Positions 1-10,700 of a stretch of DNA of 64,000 nucleotides are shown piece by piece. A program made the position numbers and the translations under genes. The notes beneath the pieces were generated by a model, which was not told where the DNA came from, made no database searches, and worked only from the letters and a program-made list of their open reading frames with translations. The stretch comes from Ceriagrion tenellum (Eukaryota > Arthropoda > Insecta > Odonata > Coenagrionidae), in NCBI GenBank assembly GCA_963169105.1, contig OY720643.1, forward strand, positions 85,109,696-85,173,695. The letters run 5' to 3'. Positions within the stretch are counted from its first letter, which is position 1. Every line of letters starts with the position of its first letter.

Positions 1-1030
1 CTATTTGGAGACGGGTTTATCAGATATCTCTTTAGGTAATCTTTATTATATCTAGAAAAGAACAATAAGCTACATTTAGAAATCTTTTGCTAATTTCATA
101 TACTTGAATAAAGGCACTTATTTAGTCACTGAATATAATTGTTAATCATTGATATTGGTAAATTTATCTTAACGTCTATTTTCGCAGTTATTATTGCCCT
201 CTTTTAATACTGGGTAAAATTGTAGCTGTTAGAGTCATTGATTCCTGAATTTTCATGAAAACAGTCCAAAATGATTTCTGTAGTATTAGTCAACTTATTA
301 CAACGACAACTAAGGAAAATAATTTATTGCAAAACAGGAAATTTAACTACACTATTTTCTGCGTATCTTTAATTTTATAGTCAAACTTGGGAGCTTCTAT
401 GGTGAGTCATTGCTTAATGTCGTTATTTATTTATTGAATAACTTGAATTGCTTAGCCTTTCTAGCAGAGCGGATTTGGTTCGTTATGTAAATTCAAATAG
501 ATTTTCTGTTATTTCTGCTTGACCATTAAATTATAAAGATAGTTCCGATTACTTATTCCCTCTTTCCCTCCGCCTTGAACGTACCAGTGAAAAGTGCTCC
601 TTCGAAAATTGTATTCCCTTTTTCTGTGAGGATGTTTAATATTTATTCCCGGGCCCGAGTCGGAGGAGAATGGAGGGAGCTTGATGGAAGAGGGGAGTGA
701 GTGCGGGCTGAGGACACGCCAAGGACTGCGCTGAGGGAAGGAGAGGGAATTTTGGGGGCGGAGGGGGGTTGGGCGTGGGAAATTCCGGTGGTGGTGGAAT
801 ACAAAAGGTAAGGGAGGACGAGGGGTTGGTTTGGGAGGTGAATTTGATGCAAAAGAACGCCTGGGTGGACGGGTATGGCTGTGCGATATTACGATACTTC
901 GGATGCGATATTCGATACTGTTGGTATTGTGGATTGCGATATTGTGGCAGTGGGAAAAGGCTATACATTTAATGTTATGTATTTATGATCATCATGTGAT
1001 GCAATGCAGATATTTTTACACACGGACAAT
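1..1030. other. AT-rich unassigned DNA with a purine-rich island
   Basis: I see no gene here. About 655-850 is a GC-richer, G/A-dominated stretch on the plus strand; its short frames on either strand are low complexity. Between about 877 and 950 the motif TGCGATATT occurs three times, two of them followed by CGATACT, which is a small degenerate repeat cluster. Confidence 0.5.
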
Positions 1031-1155
1031 GTACGATGAGATATGTAATGAGTGGCGAGATGCCCGTACGCCATAAATGAGAAGCGTAAGCTTTTCTTGA
1101 AGTAGTTCTAACTTTGCGTTGAAAATAGATATCGAGTATATTTTTCTACAACATT
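1031..1155 (+). repeat. Direct repeat, copy A (~125 bp)
   Basis: This segment recurs at 1515-1650 with high similarity. Shared blocks include GCGAGATGCCCGTACG, GAGAAGCGTAAGCTTTT, AACTTTGCGTTGAAAATA and TTTCTACAACAT, in the same order and spacing. The two copies start 484 bp apart and flank a tRNA-derived SINE. They may be remnants of a tandem array or the ends of an unrecognised element. Confidence 0.85.
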
Positions 1156-1240
1156 CTATGTACGATTTTATAAACCTCGGCGTAATATTTTCTCGTTATG
1201 ATAATTGAAGTTTATAGTCTATCTCGTAAAAAACAACAAC

Positions 1241-1437
1241 GTCGGTCCTGGTGGCGGCGGGGTAAAGTCCTCGCCTGCTAACCCGAGGGTCGCGGATTCG
1301 AGTCCCGCCTGGGTAGTATATTATCTGCCAAGGACATGGGTGTCTGTGTCTTGTCCGTTGTTACTGTTGTTCACCCGATGTAAAATGGCCTATTGTGCTG
1401 TATTCGGGACGGTGAAAAAAAATAAAAAAATAATAAT
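1241..1437 (+). mobile_element. tRNA-derived SINE
   Basis: The 5' part (about 1242-1315) looks like a degenerate tRNA. An A-box-like stretch (TGGCGGCGGGGTAAAG) is followed by an anticodon-arm-like hairpin (CCTCG/CGAGG around CTGCTAA) and a T-arm-like segment containing the B-box core GATTCGAGTCCC. A non-tRNA body follows, ending in an A-rich tail (about 1414-1437). RNA polymerase III promoter boxes inside the element plus an A-rich tail are the hallmarks of a SINE mobilised by a LINE. Related pieces lie at 12750 and 57841. I could not define clear target-site duplications. A true tRNA gene is unlikely, because a full acceptor stem is not seen and the body continues into the tail. Confidence 0.75.
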
Positions 1438-1514
1438 TCTGAATGTCCGTGTACGATGTCCAAATTACTAGTATGTATGTCCAAAATACTTGTGAATGTG
1501 CGATAGAGTTTTTT

Positions 1515-1650
1515 GTACGATGGGATATATAATGAATGGCGAGATGCCCGTACGTCATAACTGAGAAGCGTAAGCTTTTTTAGTTGTAGTTCCAACTTTG
1601 CGTTGAAAATATATGTATCAAGTATATGTTTCTACAACATTTTTACGCAG
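1515..1650 (+). repeat. Direct repeat, copy B (~135 bp)
   Basis: Second copy of the repeat at 1031-1155, in the same orientation. It differs by scattered substitutions and small insertions, so the duplication is not recent. Confidence 0.85.
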
Positions 1651-2701
1651 CTATGTACTATTATTATTCAAAATATATGTTCATTGACAGTGGAAGAACA
1701 GTCCGTCACTTTCATGTGCCTGCCTATACTTTCAGGTCATTTAAAAGCTTTCTGATATCTTTCGTCTCAGGTTGCGGATTTATATGAATTTTGTAATTAC
1801 TTGCATGTAAGGGTGAAGGTAACGAGGGATTGTACTCTACTATATCTCTGTAGAATTACTCGTTAAATATGTGAGCGCATACAGTCTTTACTCCGTTGTT
1901 TATTTTACTCTAGCCCTCCATCAATTTATTTCCTTAGCTCCTCGTAAGTGCTTTAAGTATCCTCTCTGTAATATTCCTCTAAATATTTATTTCTCTTAGT
2001 ATCCTTTAACATTCTTGACTATTCTTTTTTCCTAATTTCATTCCATGATTTTTTAACCAGTTATCCTTCGGGAGCCACAGAAATGTCATGAGCCCAGAAT
2101 GCTTGTGATATTTTGTTTTGTTTGCATGACGGTGATATGTTATCTTGTAATAATTATTTTTTTCAATTAAAATTAAAGAATTACCTTTTCATCAAGTGCG
2201 AATGGCTGTAAAACTTGAATGTCTAAAAATCTATAAAAAGTTTACTTCTTAAAGTCAAAATCCTTATTGGAGACTGCACTCCACGTACAATTGTGACCGG
2301 GTTTGTTAACTATGGCTATGTTTAGCAGCAAGGTTATATAACCTTGAGGTCAAAGTAATTAATAGTTTGGGTTTCTTATATACACAGTAACGTATCGTAT
2401 ATGTGAACATTATCCGTAAAAGAAGGTACATCTTTCTCATTAAAAGGATACTTTAGATAAAGTTTACCTAAAAAAGCTTAACGTAAATCATAACTTGATC
2501 TGGACCTTAGTGATAGTGCAAGTTGCGAGTGCCTAAGGTTATTTACTAAATATTTTTTGGATGCTCACTAGTATTTTGTTATTTTAAAGATGATAGACTG
2601 TATAAACTTCAATTGTTATATTGATAAAATATTACGCCGAAATTGATAAAAACGGGCAGTTATTAAGTGCACGTATGCCATGTTTTTCGATATCTTGGTT
2701 A
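1651..2701. other. AT-rich DNA, nothing recognised
   Basis: No plausible coding frame, tRNA or repeat structure was seen in this stretch. Confidence 0.5.
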
Positions 2702-2743
2702 TTTCACCGTGCGATACTGCAATTGGAATATCGCACGGCGAAA
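2702..2743. repeat. Short perfect-stem hairpin
   Basis: The arms CCGTGCGATA (2707-2716) and TATCGCACGG (2729-2738) are perfect inverse complements around a 12-base spacer. The stem extends to 15 bp with one mismatch using the flanking TTTCA and CGAAA. It is an isolated cruciform or hairpin-capable site of unknown role. Confidence 0.8.
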
Positions 2744-2859
2744 CATTTTGAGTGGTAAAAGGGTAGGAATTGGAAAGGGGAGTTAAGGAAGGGCAAAAAT
2801 ATGCCGGCAATCTAATCTCCATCTGAGTCGTTAGCCAGGGCCTGATTTAGTTACTGCTT

Positions 2860-3335
2860 CTTATGGGAGTGGAACTGAGGGGAGGGGCTGTGAGGGCGGG
2901 CTCTCTTCAGGGCCGGCCGTGGGAACGGCGCGGGAGAAACGTTACTGGTTGGGATTGGGTGGGCACCCCTGGGTCCCAGTAGGAATGAGGGGCTGGTGAA
3001 ATGGGTTTCGCGTTGGGGAGTGCGGGAGCGTGGGGTTAGGGTGGCGGCGGGAGTTGACGGATGGGCCGGCCGACTAAAATGGAGGACTCGGTAGATGGAG
3101 CAAGGAACCTGAATGATGATGATTTGTTAACTGGAGAAAAAGTCCATTCCGTCGTCGTTTGATTCGAGGGAGGTGGGAGCGTAGGTTAGTTTGGGAAAGG
3201 AGGGGAAAGGTCTCCTAATTTATAACAAGTCCGTCGCGATGGTTTTAGGTGAAGCATGAAAGTGGAGTCGCTTGTTTGGGCTGGGAGTGGTTAAAATGAG
3301 GATTTTTGGGCGGTGAGAGCGTTCTTTCTTCCTGT
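2860..3335. other. GC-richer purine-rich island
   Basis: The plus strand is dominated by G and A with frequent GGG runs and several CpG sites, in contrast to the AT-rich flanks. There is no credible open frame. It could be a regulatory CpG-type island or simply a low-complexity tract. Confidence 0.4.
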
Positions 3336-5650
3336 ATGAGAGTGAAATTCGGCGAAATATATATTCTCATGGTGAATTTGATGGAATAAAGTTGCTAACT
3401 CCGAACGCTGTTACCGGCGTTACAGTTGTTGGGTTTTGTGGAAAACTTCAACCATTTCATCAGCAAAAACTTTTTCTTTATTTAGGACTTAATCATTTTT
3501 GCCTTTGCTATTGATATATGAATATAGATCGATGTTCATTTTTTACTTAATTTACCTATTTGCATTAAACGTTGCGTTCGTCAGCATTTTTTTCAATGAA
3601 TTACTGGATAAATGGGCCCACTCGGTTAGAATCATGTATTATTTTGAGTGACATCCATCTAAACCGTTTAACCTTACATTGGCTTTTGTGAAGTCATTAT
3701 TTATTGACTCTTGTAATGATAATATAAATAACATTTTAACCTATTTCTACTTATTTTCGAAAGAGTATCAGTACTTTGTTGTGAGTAATGTGTTCTTCCA
3801 ATTTTATTGTCAAGTTATATGGAGAAAAAATTATTTTTAATCAAAAATGTTAACCATAAAAAATTTCATAAGCAATATGTAGATATTATCCATAGAAATA
3901 TTAAAATTAGGAGAATGCCTCAGCTGGCAATTCGATTTCCTCCTCCATTATTGTAACCTACAACATTCTGCATATTTATGTAATTCGGCTTTGTAGCATC
4001 GTACTTATGAGCTAAGTTTACTCAGTGACGCTTAAACCGTTTACTTTGCTATCTGCAGTCATGTTTGTACATACGCGTTCATTGTTTTTAGATACTCCAT
4101 AATTAACATACCAGTTGATATTCTTGAGTACCGCGCCAGTAATGGCGCTTGATGCGTGACTCAGGCGATTCGAGAATACCCATGATAACTCATTGCCTTG
4201 ATCCCGTACGGCTAACATTCTCAAGTCAATTCTTGCTCTGTTCAGCGTGCATGTGCATTAAGCATAATTGGTAAACGTTTTCTGGGAATATTGTCAGTGT
4301 GTGCTCTACAACTAATGTTAGTTCGTAATTTAGCTTTGAGGAAGAGGAGCATGAGAGAGAGTGAAAGGGGATATTTATACATATTGGGACCGCTCGTACA
4401 GTATATGTCAACAGGTACATCTACCATGTTGGGAAGCAGTGACGGAAAAAATGTAATTGGTGGGAAGAATACGAGTCAAGGCACGAAAATATTTGTTGCT
4501 GACTAGTAAGATTTATAAGGATGAAAACTAACCGTAATAACATCGCAATTAATAAGTGCACGTCAGAAACGTAGCCTCAAAAATCAGAGGACTTACTTTG
4601 ACTGGAGAATCATTAATGCGAGTTAAGAATCGGATTGACATAATTAAGTCGGGAGGCCGACCTTGCAGCCGTAAATTTCTCAAATTTTCTAGCCTGAAAG
4701 ATATCGCATGGATCCAGCCGTGCTGAATGAAAAATTAAGTCACATGAGAACAAGTTGGTGAGGTTGTTTTCATTCAGTTTTTCATCATCTAGTTATGTTC
4801 ATTGAATACATGTGGTTCCTTGATGTCAATATTTTCAGTTAGATTTTGGAAAATTGCCGAAAGTTCACGGTTTAAAAATCGTATCAGTGTTTAGTGAGAG
4901 CATGAATTTAAAAATATGTGATATTGTCAATACGTTTGTTGACTTCTCTGTAAAGAGTCGGCACTATCCTTCCCCCACTGTGAATTTATTGTTATTTAGA
5001 AATGGATAATTTCATGTAAAGTTATGCGTTACACTTCAAATTGGTTGTATGACCATTTTTGAGGAGTCCCATCATTTGCACACGTTTAGCCACATATATT
5101 GGCAGTAAATGTGGATGACTTTGGAAGCTTTATCTCTCGCCGTTTTTATAAAGTAATTTTTCCATGATGGTGCATGTAAAATTTTGTGAATTTTTGTTTA
5201 GTCATTTATTTAGAATAAAATAACTAACCACGACAGAGGTGATAGACTGAAGTCATTCTATTTTAAACAAAATGACGATCAATTTTTTAAATTTTCTTTC
5301 TCCCTTTTTCATTTCTTTATTGTTCAATTTGAACTTGAAGTCAACATCATGGTAGTTTAAAACTTTTTTGGTGCTTTAACTAAACAACTTTATACTTCAT
5401 TTTCTCCGCGGGTGAAAAAGGTGTGGCTACTGACAAGAAATATATGAAGAAGTTCAGCTTACAGATAAAATTTGGTTTCAGACTTTTCCCACTAAAATTC
5501 GAATTCACGCCATCAGGGAAAAATAACTCCTACGTGAAAACGGGGTTGGTAAAAAATTTTAAGTCACCATATTAAACTGCTGATGAATGTGCGTATACGT
5601 GTGCAAAATGCACTTTTTTCAAAAATGGCGATGCAACCATCATGGGATCA
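3336..5650. other. AT-rich DNA, nothing recognised
   Basis: Only short chance frames occur on both strands. No mobile-element protein, tRNA-like segment or long inverted repeat was noticed. Confidence 0.5.
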
Positions 5651-5759
5651 TTTGAAATATAATGACACAAACGTGGGCGAGAACACAGAATTTGAATGGT
5701 GATAACTCTAGCAAGGCTGGAATTGAATCCATGATGTGTTTCACAGCAGTAATCGCAGT

Positions 5760-6395
5760 TGAGGGCACCATAGTGCATGTTCCGCGGTCGCGAGTTTTGT
5801 CCGCGGACGGCGTGGCTCTAACGGACTACCTCGCCGTGGTGAGGTCGCGCGATTTCCCCGGGAAAATCTTCTCCGCAAACTCTTCCTCCCTGGATACTCT
5901 CAGCTTCTACCGTTGATTTTTCCACCACCCGGGGGTGGCGAGGGTCGGCTGGTGGCGGGAGAACGGGAGTAGAAGGGGGAAGTTACTTGTTTGCAGTTCA
6001 ATTTGCCTATCCATCTTTCCACGTGGTACGTGCGGGCGTCTCCGCAAAGCGAGATTTTGGACGTGGCAAATTCACCCTTTCTCTCCTCCCTCATTCCCCT
6101 GGCGATGTTTTGAGGGAGAGAGGAGCCCTTACAAGGGTTCATGGATGGGAATGTGGGAGGGTGGGAAATGGTTTAAACGTGTGATGCGGCGTAACTGCGA
6201 CCGCTGCGCGGGGTGACCTCCGTGATGTTCCTCACTGTCACGTCCCGCATATACTTTCCCGGCCGTTATTCGCTCACTTTACCGTTTGGCTTTGCCTCGC
6301 ACTCGGTTGTTATTACTCCCAAGCTCCGAGTTAGTCGAGTCTGCTGCGAGAGTCTTCTCGTGGGGAGAAATTTTATGGCAAAGGGCATTTCTTAA
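5760..6395. other. CpG-rich island with a short open frame
   Basis: Composition shifts to GC- and CpG-rich (for example CCGCGG and GTCGCGCGATT). The plus frame ending at 5916 reads without stops through this island (residues near its end: RSRVLSADGVALTDYLAVV), but I recognise no domain and the frame begins in AT-rich DNA. An unmethylated regulatory island or a host exon are both possible; neither is shown. Confidence 0.35.
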
Positions 6396-6413
6396 TTAAG
6401 TCACAGTAAATTT

Positions 6414-7298
6414 TCAGCCGGCGGCGGATATCTTGGTTTTTATATTGACGTTGCGTGTGAATTGCAGTCACTAGTTCTATCCTGCACTGTTAAATTTCCT
6501 GCGGTAAGAGTTCAATTTTTCAGAATGTGGTCTTAAAGGACCAAAAATAACAGTCGAACCCCATCCAGGTTCGGATTTACCTTTTGAATCATATTTTAAA
6601 CCTATTACATTAAGTTTAACAAATTATCGAAATATCAGATTTAAGACTTGTCGTAGTTATGCTTCTACATTTAAGTGACAGTAGAATTAAAGTCTTAATT
6701 TGATTTGTCACAAATTTAATTAGTCAGTACATTATCAGCCAGCGGCGGATAGCTTGTTTTTTACATTGACGATCCGTGTGCATTGCAGTCACCAGTTCAA
6801 GCCTGTAGTGTAAATATTACTTGTGGTATGAGTTCAATTTTTCGGGATGTGATTTTAAGGATCAAACACAAGGGTCGAAGCTCATTTGAACGGGGCTTTA
6901 CCTTTAGAATCATATTTTAAAACCTATTAGATTGCGTTTAAAAAAATAATCGAAGTATCTATTATGACATGTCGTACTTATGCTTCCACATTTATGCCAA
7001 AATACATTTTTCTAAGTCTTAATTATATTTGTCACAATTTAATGAAGTCAAAATAAATTATCAGCCAGCGGCGGACAACTTGGTTTTTATATTGACAATG
7101 GGTGTGCATTGCAATTGCTAGTTCGTGCCTGTACTATAAATATTACCTGTGGTAAGAGTTCTATTTTCCGTAATTTGCTTGTAAAGAGCCTAAGTGCCCA
7201 GATGGGGTCGAACCCCATCTGGATGTGGATATACCTTCAGAGTCATATTTTAAAACCTATTTGAGTAAGTTTTTTTATAGTCGAAGTATCTTGATTTT
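6414..7298 (+). repeat. Tandem repeat, 320-326 bp unit, about 2.7 copies
   Basis: Three consecutive units begin at 6414, 6735 and 7061, each starting TCAGCC(A/G)GCGGCGGA. Within each unit the order is conserved: TTGACG-like segment, TGCATTGCAGTCAC-like segment, a GTAAGAGTTC-like segment, GGGTCGAA-like segment, CATATTTTAAA-CCTATT, a (A)TCGAA(A/G)TATC segment, then (in units 1 and 2) GTCGTA.TTATGCTTC.ACATTTA. The third unit breaks off near 7298. Units differ by many substitutions and small indels, so the array is old. It looks like a satellite remnant or a tandemly amplified element core; I see no protein-coding continuity across the units. Confidence 0.9.
7198..7222. repeat. 10-bp perfect hairpin within tandem unit 3
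   Basis: CCAGATGGGG (7198-7207) pairs with CCCCATCTGG (7213-7222) around TCGAA. The matching site in unit 1 keeps the GTCGAACCCCATCC half but lacks the upstream arm, so the hairpin is specific to this copy. Confidence 0.8.
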
Positions 7299-8810
7299 GA
7301 AAAAATGTATTTGTTATGTTCAATGTTTGTTTTAAGGCTTAACATACTTCACATTTTTAAATTAAGAAGCGAGTTTGGTAAAATTACAATCAACCAATAT
7401 AATCTGAGTCGGCCGCAAAATAACATGCCGTGGAATTTATTAATTTTGTCTCTGCGAACGAAGCCGATTGTTATTAAAAGCGAGATTAAAGGGTGGTCAT
7501 TTATTAAATTTTATCATGCGATTACAATTCATGGATTACATTATGCGATTACTTTTTGTAATTAAATGTTAAATTAATTTCCGTAATTGGTCTCGCATTT
7601 TACCGTAATATATATTAAAATATACTTTAATTTGTCCAAAATTGATATGCACTTTTTAAGGCATTTTTCTTAGTTATGTCTTTAAGTATCCCTGTAAATA
7701 TCTGTTGAGGCTGACTGCATTTCATTGAATGAAGTGATGAAAATAAATTAATAAGAAGAATTTTGCCATTTCTAAGCTTTATTCCGCGACACAACAGATA
7801 AGGAAATATTTTGGTTAAAAAATTTCAGTCATCTGTCGTACTAATTTCTCGTCTCGCGGAATGGCACTTCTAGTGCATTTTGGCTTTCTTCAACCTTTTT
7901 TCGTCTGCTTTCTTATCAATACATCTTTCATACTTTTGTATAGATATTGAATATATTTATAGTAATTTGCACTTTCTGTTAATTCCTGACTGGAAATTTT
8001 AATAATGCAGCAAGAAACAACTTAAGAAAGCTAATTTCCTCACATTCCAGAAATCAGCATTCATTTTACTCTTGCTATGTCCCTTTTGACATTGCCTTAA
8101 AAAGCAATGCAAATGTAAGCCTTTATTTTAAGTGGAGATTGTAGTTTGTATCCTAGTAGTAAAATAAATTAAAATTTTGATAAAAATTTCATTTTTTATG
8201 CATTTTAAACACATTTTTACATTCATTTACCATCATCTCTTGAGATAAAGGGACATTTCTGTCACCCAGGTCTTTGTTCTGTATCTAACACTTCTTAAAT
8301 ACTTGGTCTTGTTGTGGTTAATAATTTTCATCACCTTTAATAATGCCAAAGCACAAGTTGAATTTGACTGCGATAAATTACGCCGCGCCATATAACTTCT
8401 CTCTTGCAAAAATTCATTTATTTAACCAATACATATGAATCTGAAGGCCTAAAACTAAAATAGTGCGTGAGTTCATTTTGTAAATTTGGTAGGTATGCTA
8501 TAAATCTATAAATTCAACATGCTTCAGGCTTACATCACGCGCAACTCCGATGGGTTTCAATGTCCATGCGTCATTTAAAGGGTGCTAAATTTTTGCGAGT
8601 TCTCTTTGACAATATTACGAACGAAAATGAAAAAATGAAATGAAAATGAATGCTCTTTGCTTTCTGTCACCCAGGTCTTTCAGGTTTTGCAATCATTTGA
8701 CATTAATGTTTAAATAAATTTTTTAATTTAATTATCGTTAGAAAGTTTGTTTAACAAGAATTTGTAGTTTAATACATAGTTTCCGGTTTCACACGGTGGA
8801 AATTTACGAT
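7299..8810. other. AT-rich DNA with one dispersed 20-bp repeat
   Basis: No gene recognised. The 20-mer TTTCTGTCACCCAGGTCTTT occurs exactly at 8256-8275 and again at 8661-8680 in the same orientation, with unrelated flanks. Confidence 0.55.
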
Positions 8811-9029
8811 ATCACTCATAATAAAAGATACTTGGTTTTCTTCCACACTATTTAATAAAACTCGACCAAGGCTTCGACCCCGCGTGTCATCCTCAGGTAA
8901 ATCTTTTGATATATACAAGGGGAACGCGACTCCAAAGATTTACCTGAGGATGACACGCGGTGTCGAAACCATGGTTGGGTTTTATTAAATAGTATGGAAT
9001 AAAACCAGGTATCTTTCATTATGAGTGAT
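8811..9029. mobile_element. Fold-back (long inverted repeat) element
   Basis: The left arm (8811-8905) and right arm (8934-9029) are near-perfect inverse complements over about 95 bp, separated by only about 28 bp. The outermost bases are ATCACTCATAATAAAAGATAC on the left and its inverse complement ending ATGAGTGAT on the right. Such structures are typical of non-autonomous fold-back or MITE-type elements; transcription would give a long double-stranded RNA hairpin. No transposase frame is present. The right arm carries CTGAGGA (8944-8950), a 5-bp stem GACAC/GTGTC (8952-8964) and GAAAC (8965-8969), discussed under findings. Confidence 0.85.
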
Positions 9030-10255
9030 TGAATTTGTAGGTTACATTTTTATAGCAATATAGAGCTATGGTAGTTATGCGAGAATATATCCGCCGAAAT
9101 ACGATCCTCTGGTGAAGGTGTACCAATCACCTTGTCTGCAAGTATTTTTCGATTCCTTTCAGCATTTAGAATATATTCTTTGAAATGGAAATTCACAGAA
9201 TTAATCAGTGATCTCATTCGTCAAAGGTTTATTTCATGGAGAGTTTTGTTATGTGTTCACTGTGCCAAATATGACCTTTGGAAAGTGAGTACTGCCCTTC
9301 ATTTAAAATTATTTTTCATTGCTCGGCTTCACCATCTAATAATGATAGTTGAGCCTAAGAATATTGTGATGAGTAAAAGTGAGGTAATTTATAGTTATCT
9401 TAATTCCCGTAATGAGTTATGTGGTACCATCATGTAATATACATTCAGTTTATAGTGTGCCTTGCGTTCACGTTATGTGCCGAATTATTGTACATGTAGT
9501 AAGTTCTAAACACTCCGACGAAAATACGTTGCCTCAGAGTGCCGTATTTTTTATCTCCTTAACTAGTGATTTTGTGGCATAGATATTTTAATCCTTCCTG
9601 ATTATTACGTCGCTGTTTCGTTGACACTAGGTCGCCCGGAATTTTTGACATCATTCAACGCCCAACTGTGGTCATTTTTACACACAACAATTAATGTATT
9701 TCCGATCGATTTGTTTGTACATGATTCTCAAAGCCTGTTCATGGTCTTGTTGATGTATCATGTGAAAAATAATGCTTAACTCACTTGGGCTATGGTGACT
9801 TACAATATGCACTTCTTGCCATTAGATACGATATGCACTCTCCGAATCGTACCGCAGGCGATAAACGTGTTATGTGCAAGCTTCATCGAGCTGCTTAATT
9901 TCAATTGAAAATGGAAAAAAGACTTTTTACTGAACAATATTGCCAAACGAGGATATTCCTCATGATGAAGTGGACAATGCCTGGAGAACAGATACTTTCC
10001 ATCATTTCGCAATCATATGTTGGACACAGTTAATGGTGTGAACGCGAGCTGAAATTGCGATCAACCTTTCATATTTTCAATTGGCGTACATTGATTTCTT
10101 TATATTGGTTTGGACACTTTTAATCACTAACCATATCCGTAGTTGTACCCCCATTTTAATGCTTAATCGCGTTGGCACTCTGGATGGAGTTTGAGACTGA
10201 AAAAATCTCGGTTTAATTACTCAGAGAAGCTCCAAAGAGTATGTCGTGGCTGTAA
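9030..10255. other. AT-rich DNA, nothing recognised
   Basis: A 101-residue plus-strand frame (9132-9437) shows no recognisable domain and has AT-driven composition. Nothing else stands out. Confidence 0.45.
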
Positions 10256-10700
10256 AAAATTAATAAAATCGAAAGAGAACGGGAGAAAGGGGGAACGGAG
10301 GATGAGAGCTGTAAAGCGTTCCAAGAGACTGATGGGAGTTTAGTTGTGGGAGGTGATACGGAGGACGTCCAGGGCTTTGTCGTCACAGGATCACGTGATT
10401 CCCGGAGCGTTTTGGAAAGGGGGGGGGCAGTTGTCCCCTTACATTGGGGGAGGGGAGGGGAAAGCAGTTGGTCCTCCATCACAGAACTCCCCCAATCTCC
10501 TACGCCTTTGTGTTGCCTCCCGCCCTCCGTCCCATACCGCCACTCCGGGCACGAACCCCCGTATTTTCTACGGCATAAGCTAATTTAGCGTCGGGCATCA
10601 GGAGGGGACGAGGGAGGCTAGAGGCCTCTGGGCCCAAGCGAGCACGTCGGATAAGTTTTACGGAGCGCAAGGGTTAAGAGGGTATGGGGCGGGTACGAAG
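10256..10700. other. GC-rich island with G-run cluster
   Basis: Purine-rich at the start, then strongly G-rich. Runs of eight, five, four and four G within 10420-10462 form a possible G-quadruplex on the plus strand. CpG sites are frequent to about 10680. No convincing coding frame. Confidence 0.4.

Noticed and set aside
1242..1315. Genuine tRNA gene
   Set aside because: The anticodon and T arms are imperfect, no complete acceptor stem was seen, and the sequence continues into a SINE body and A-rich tail.
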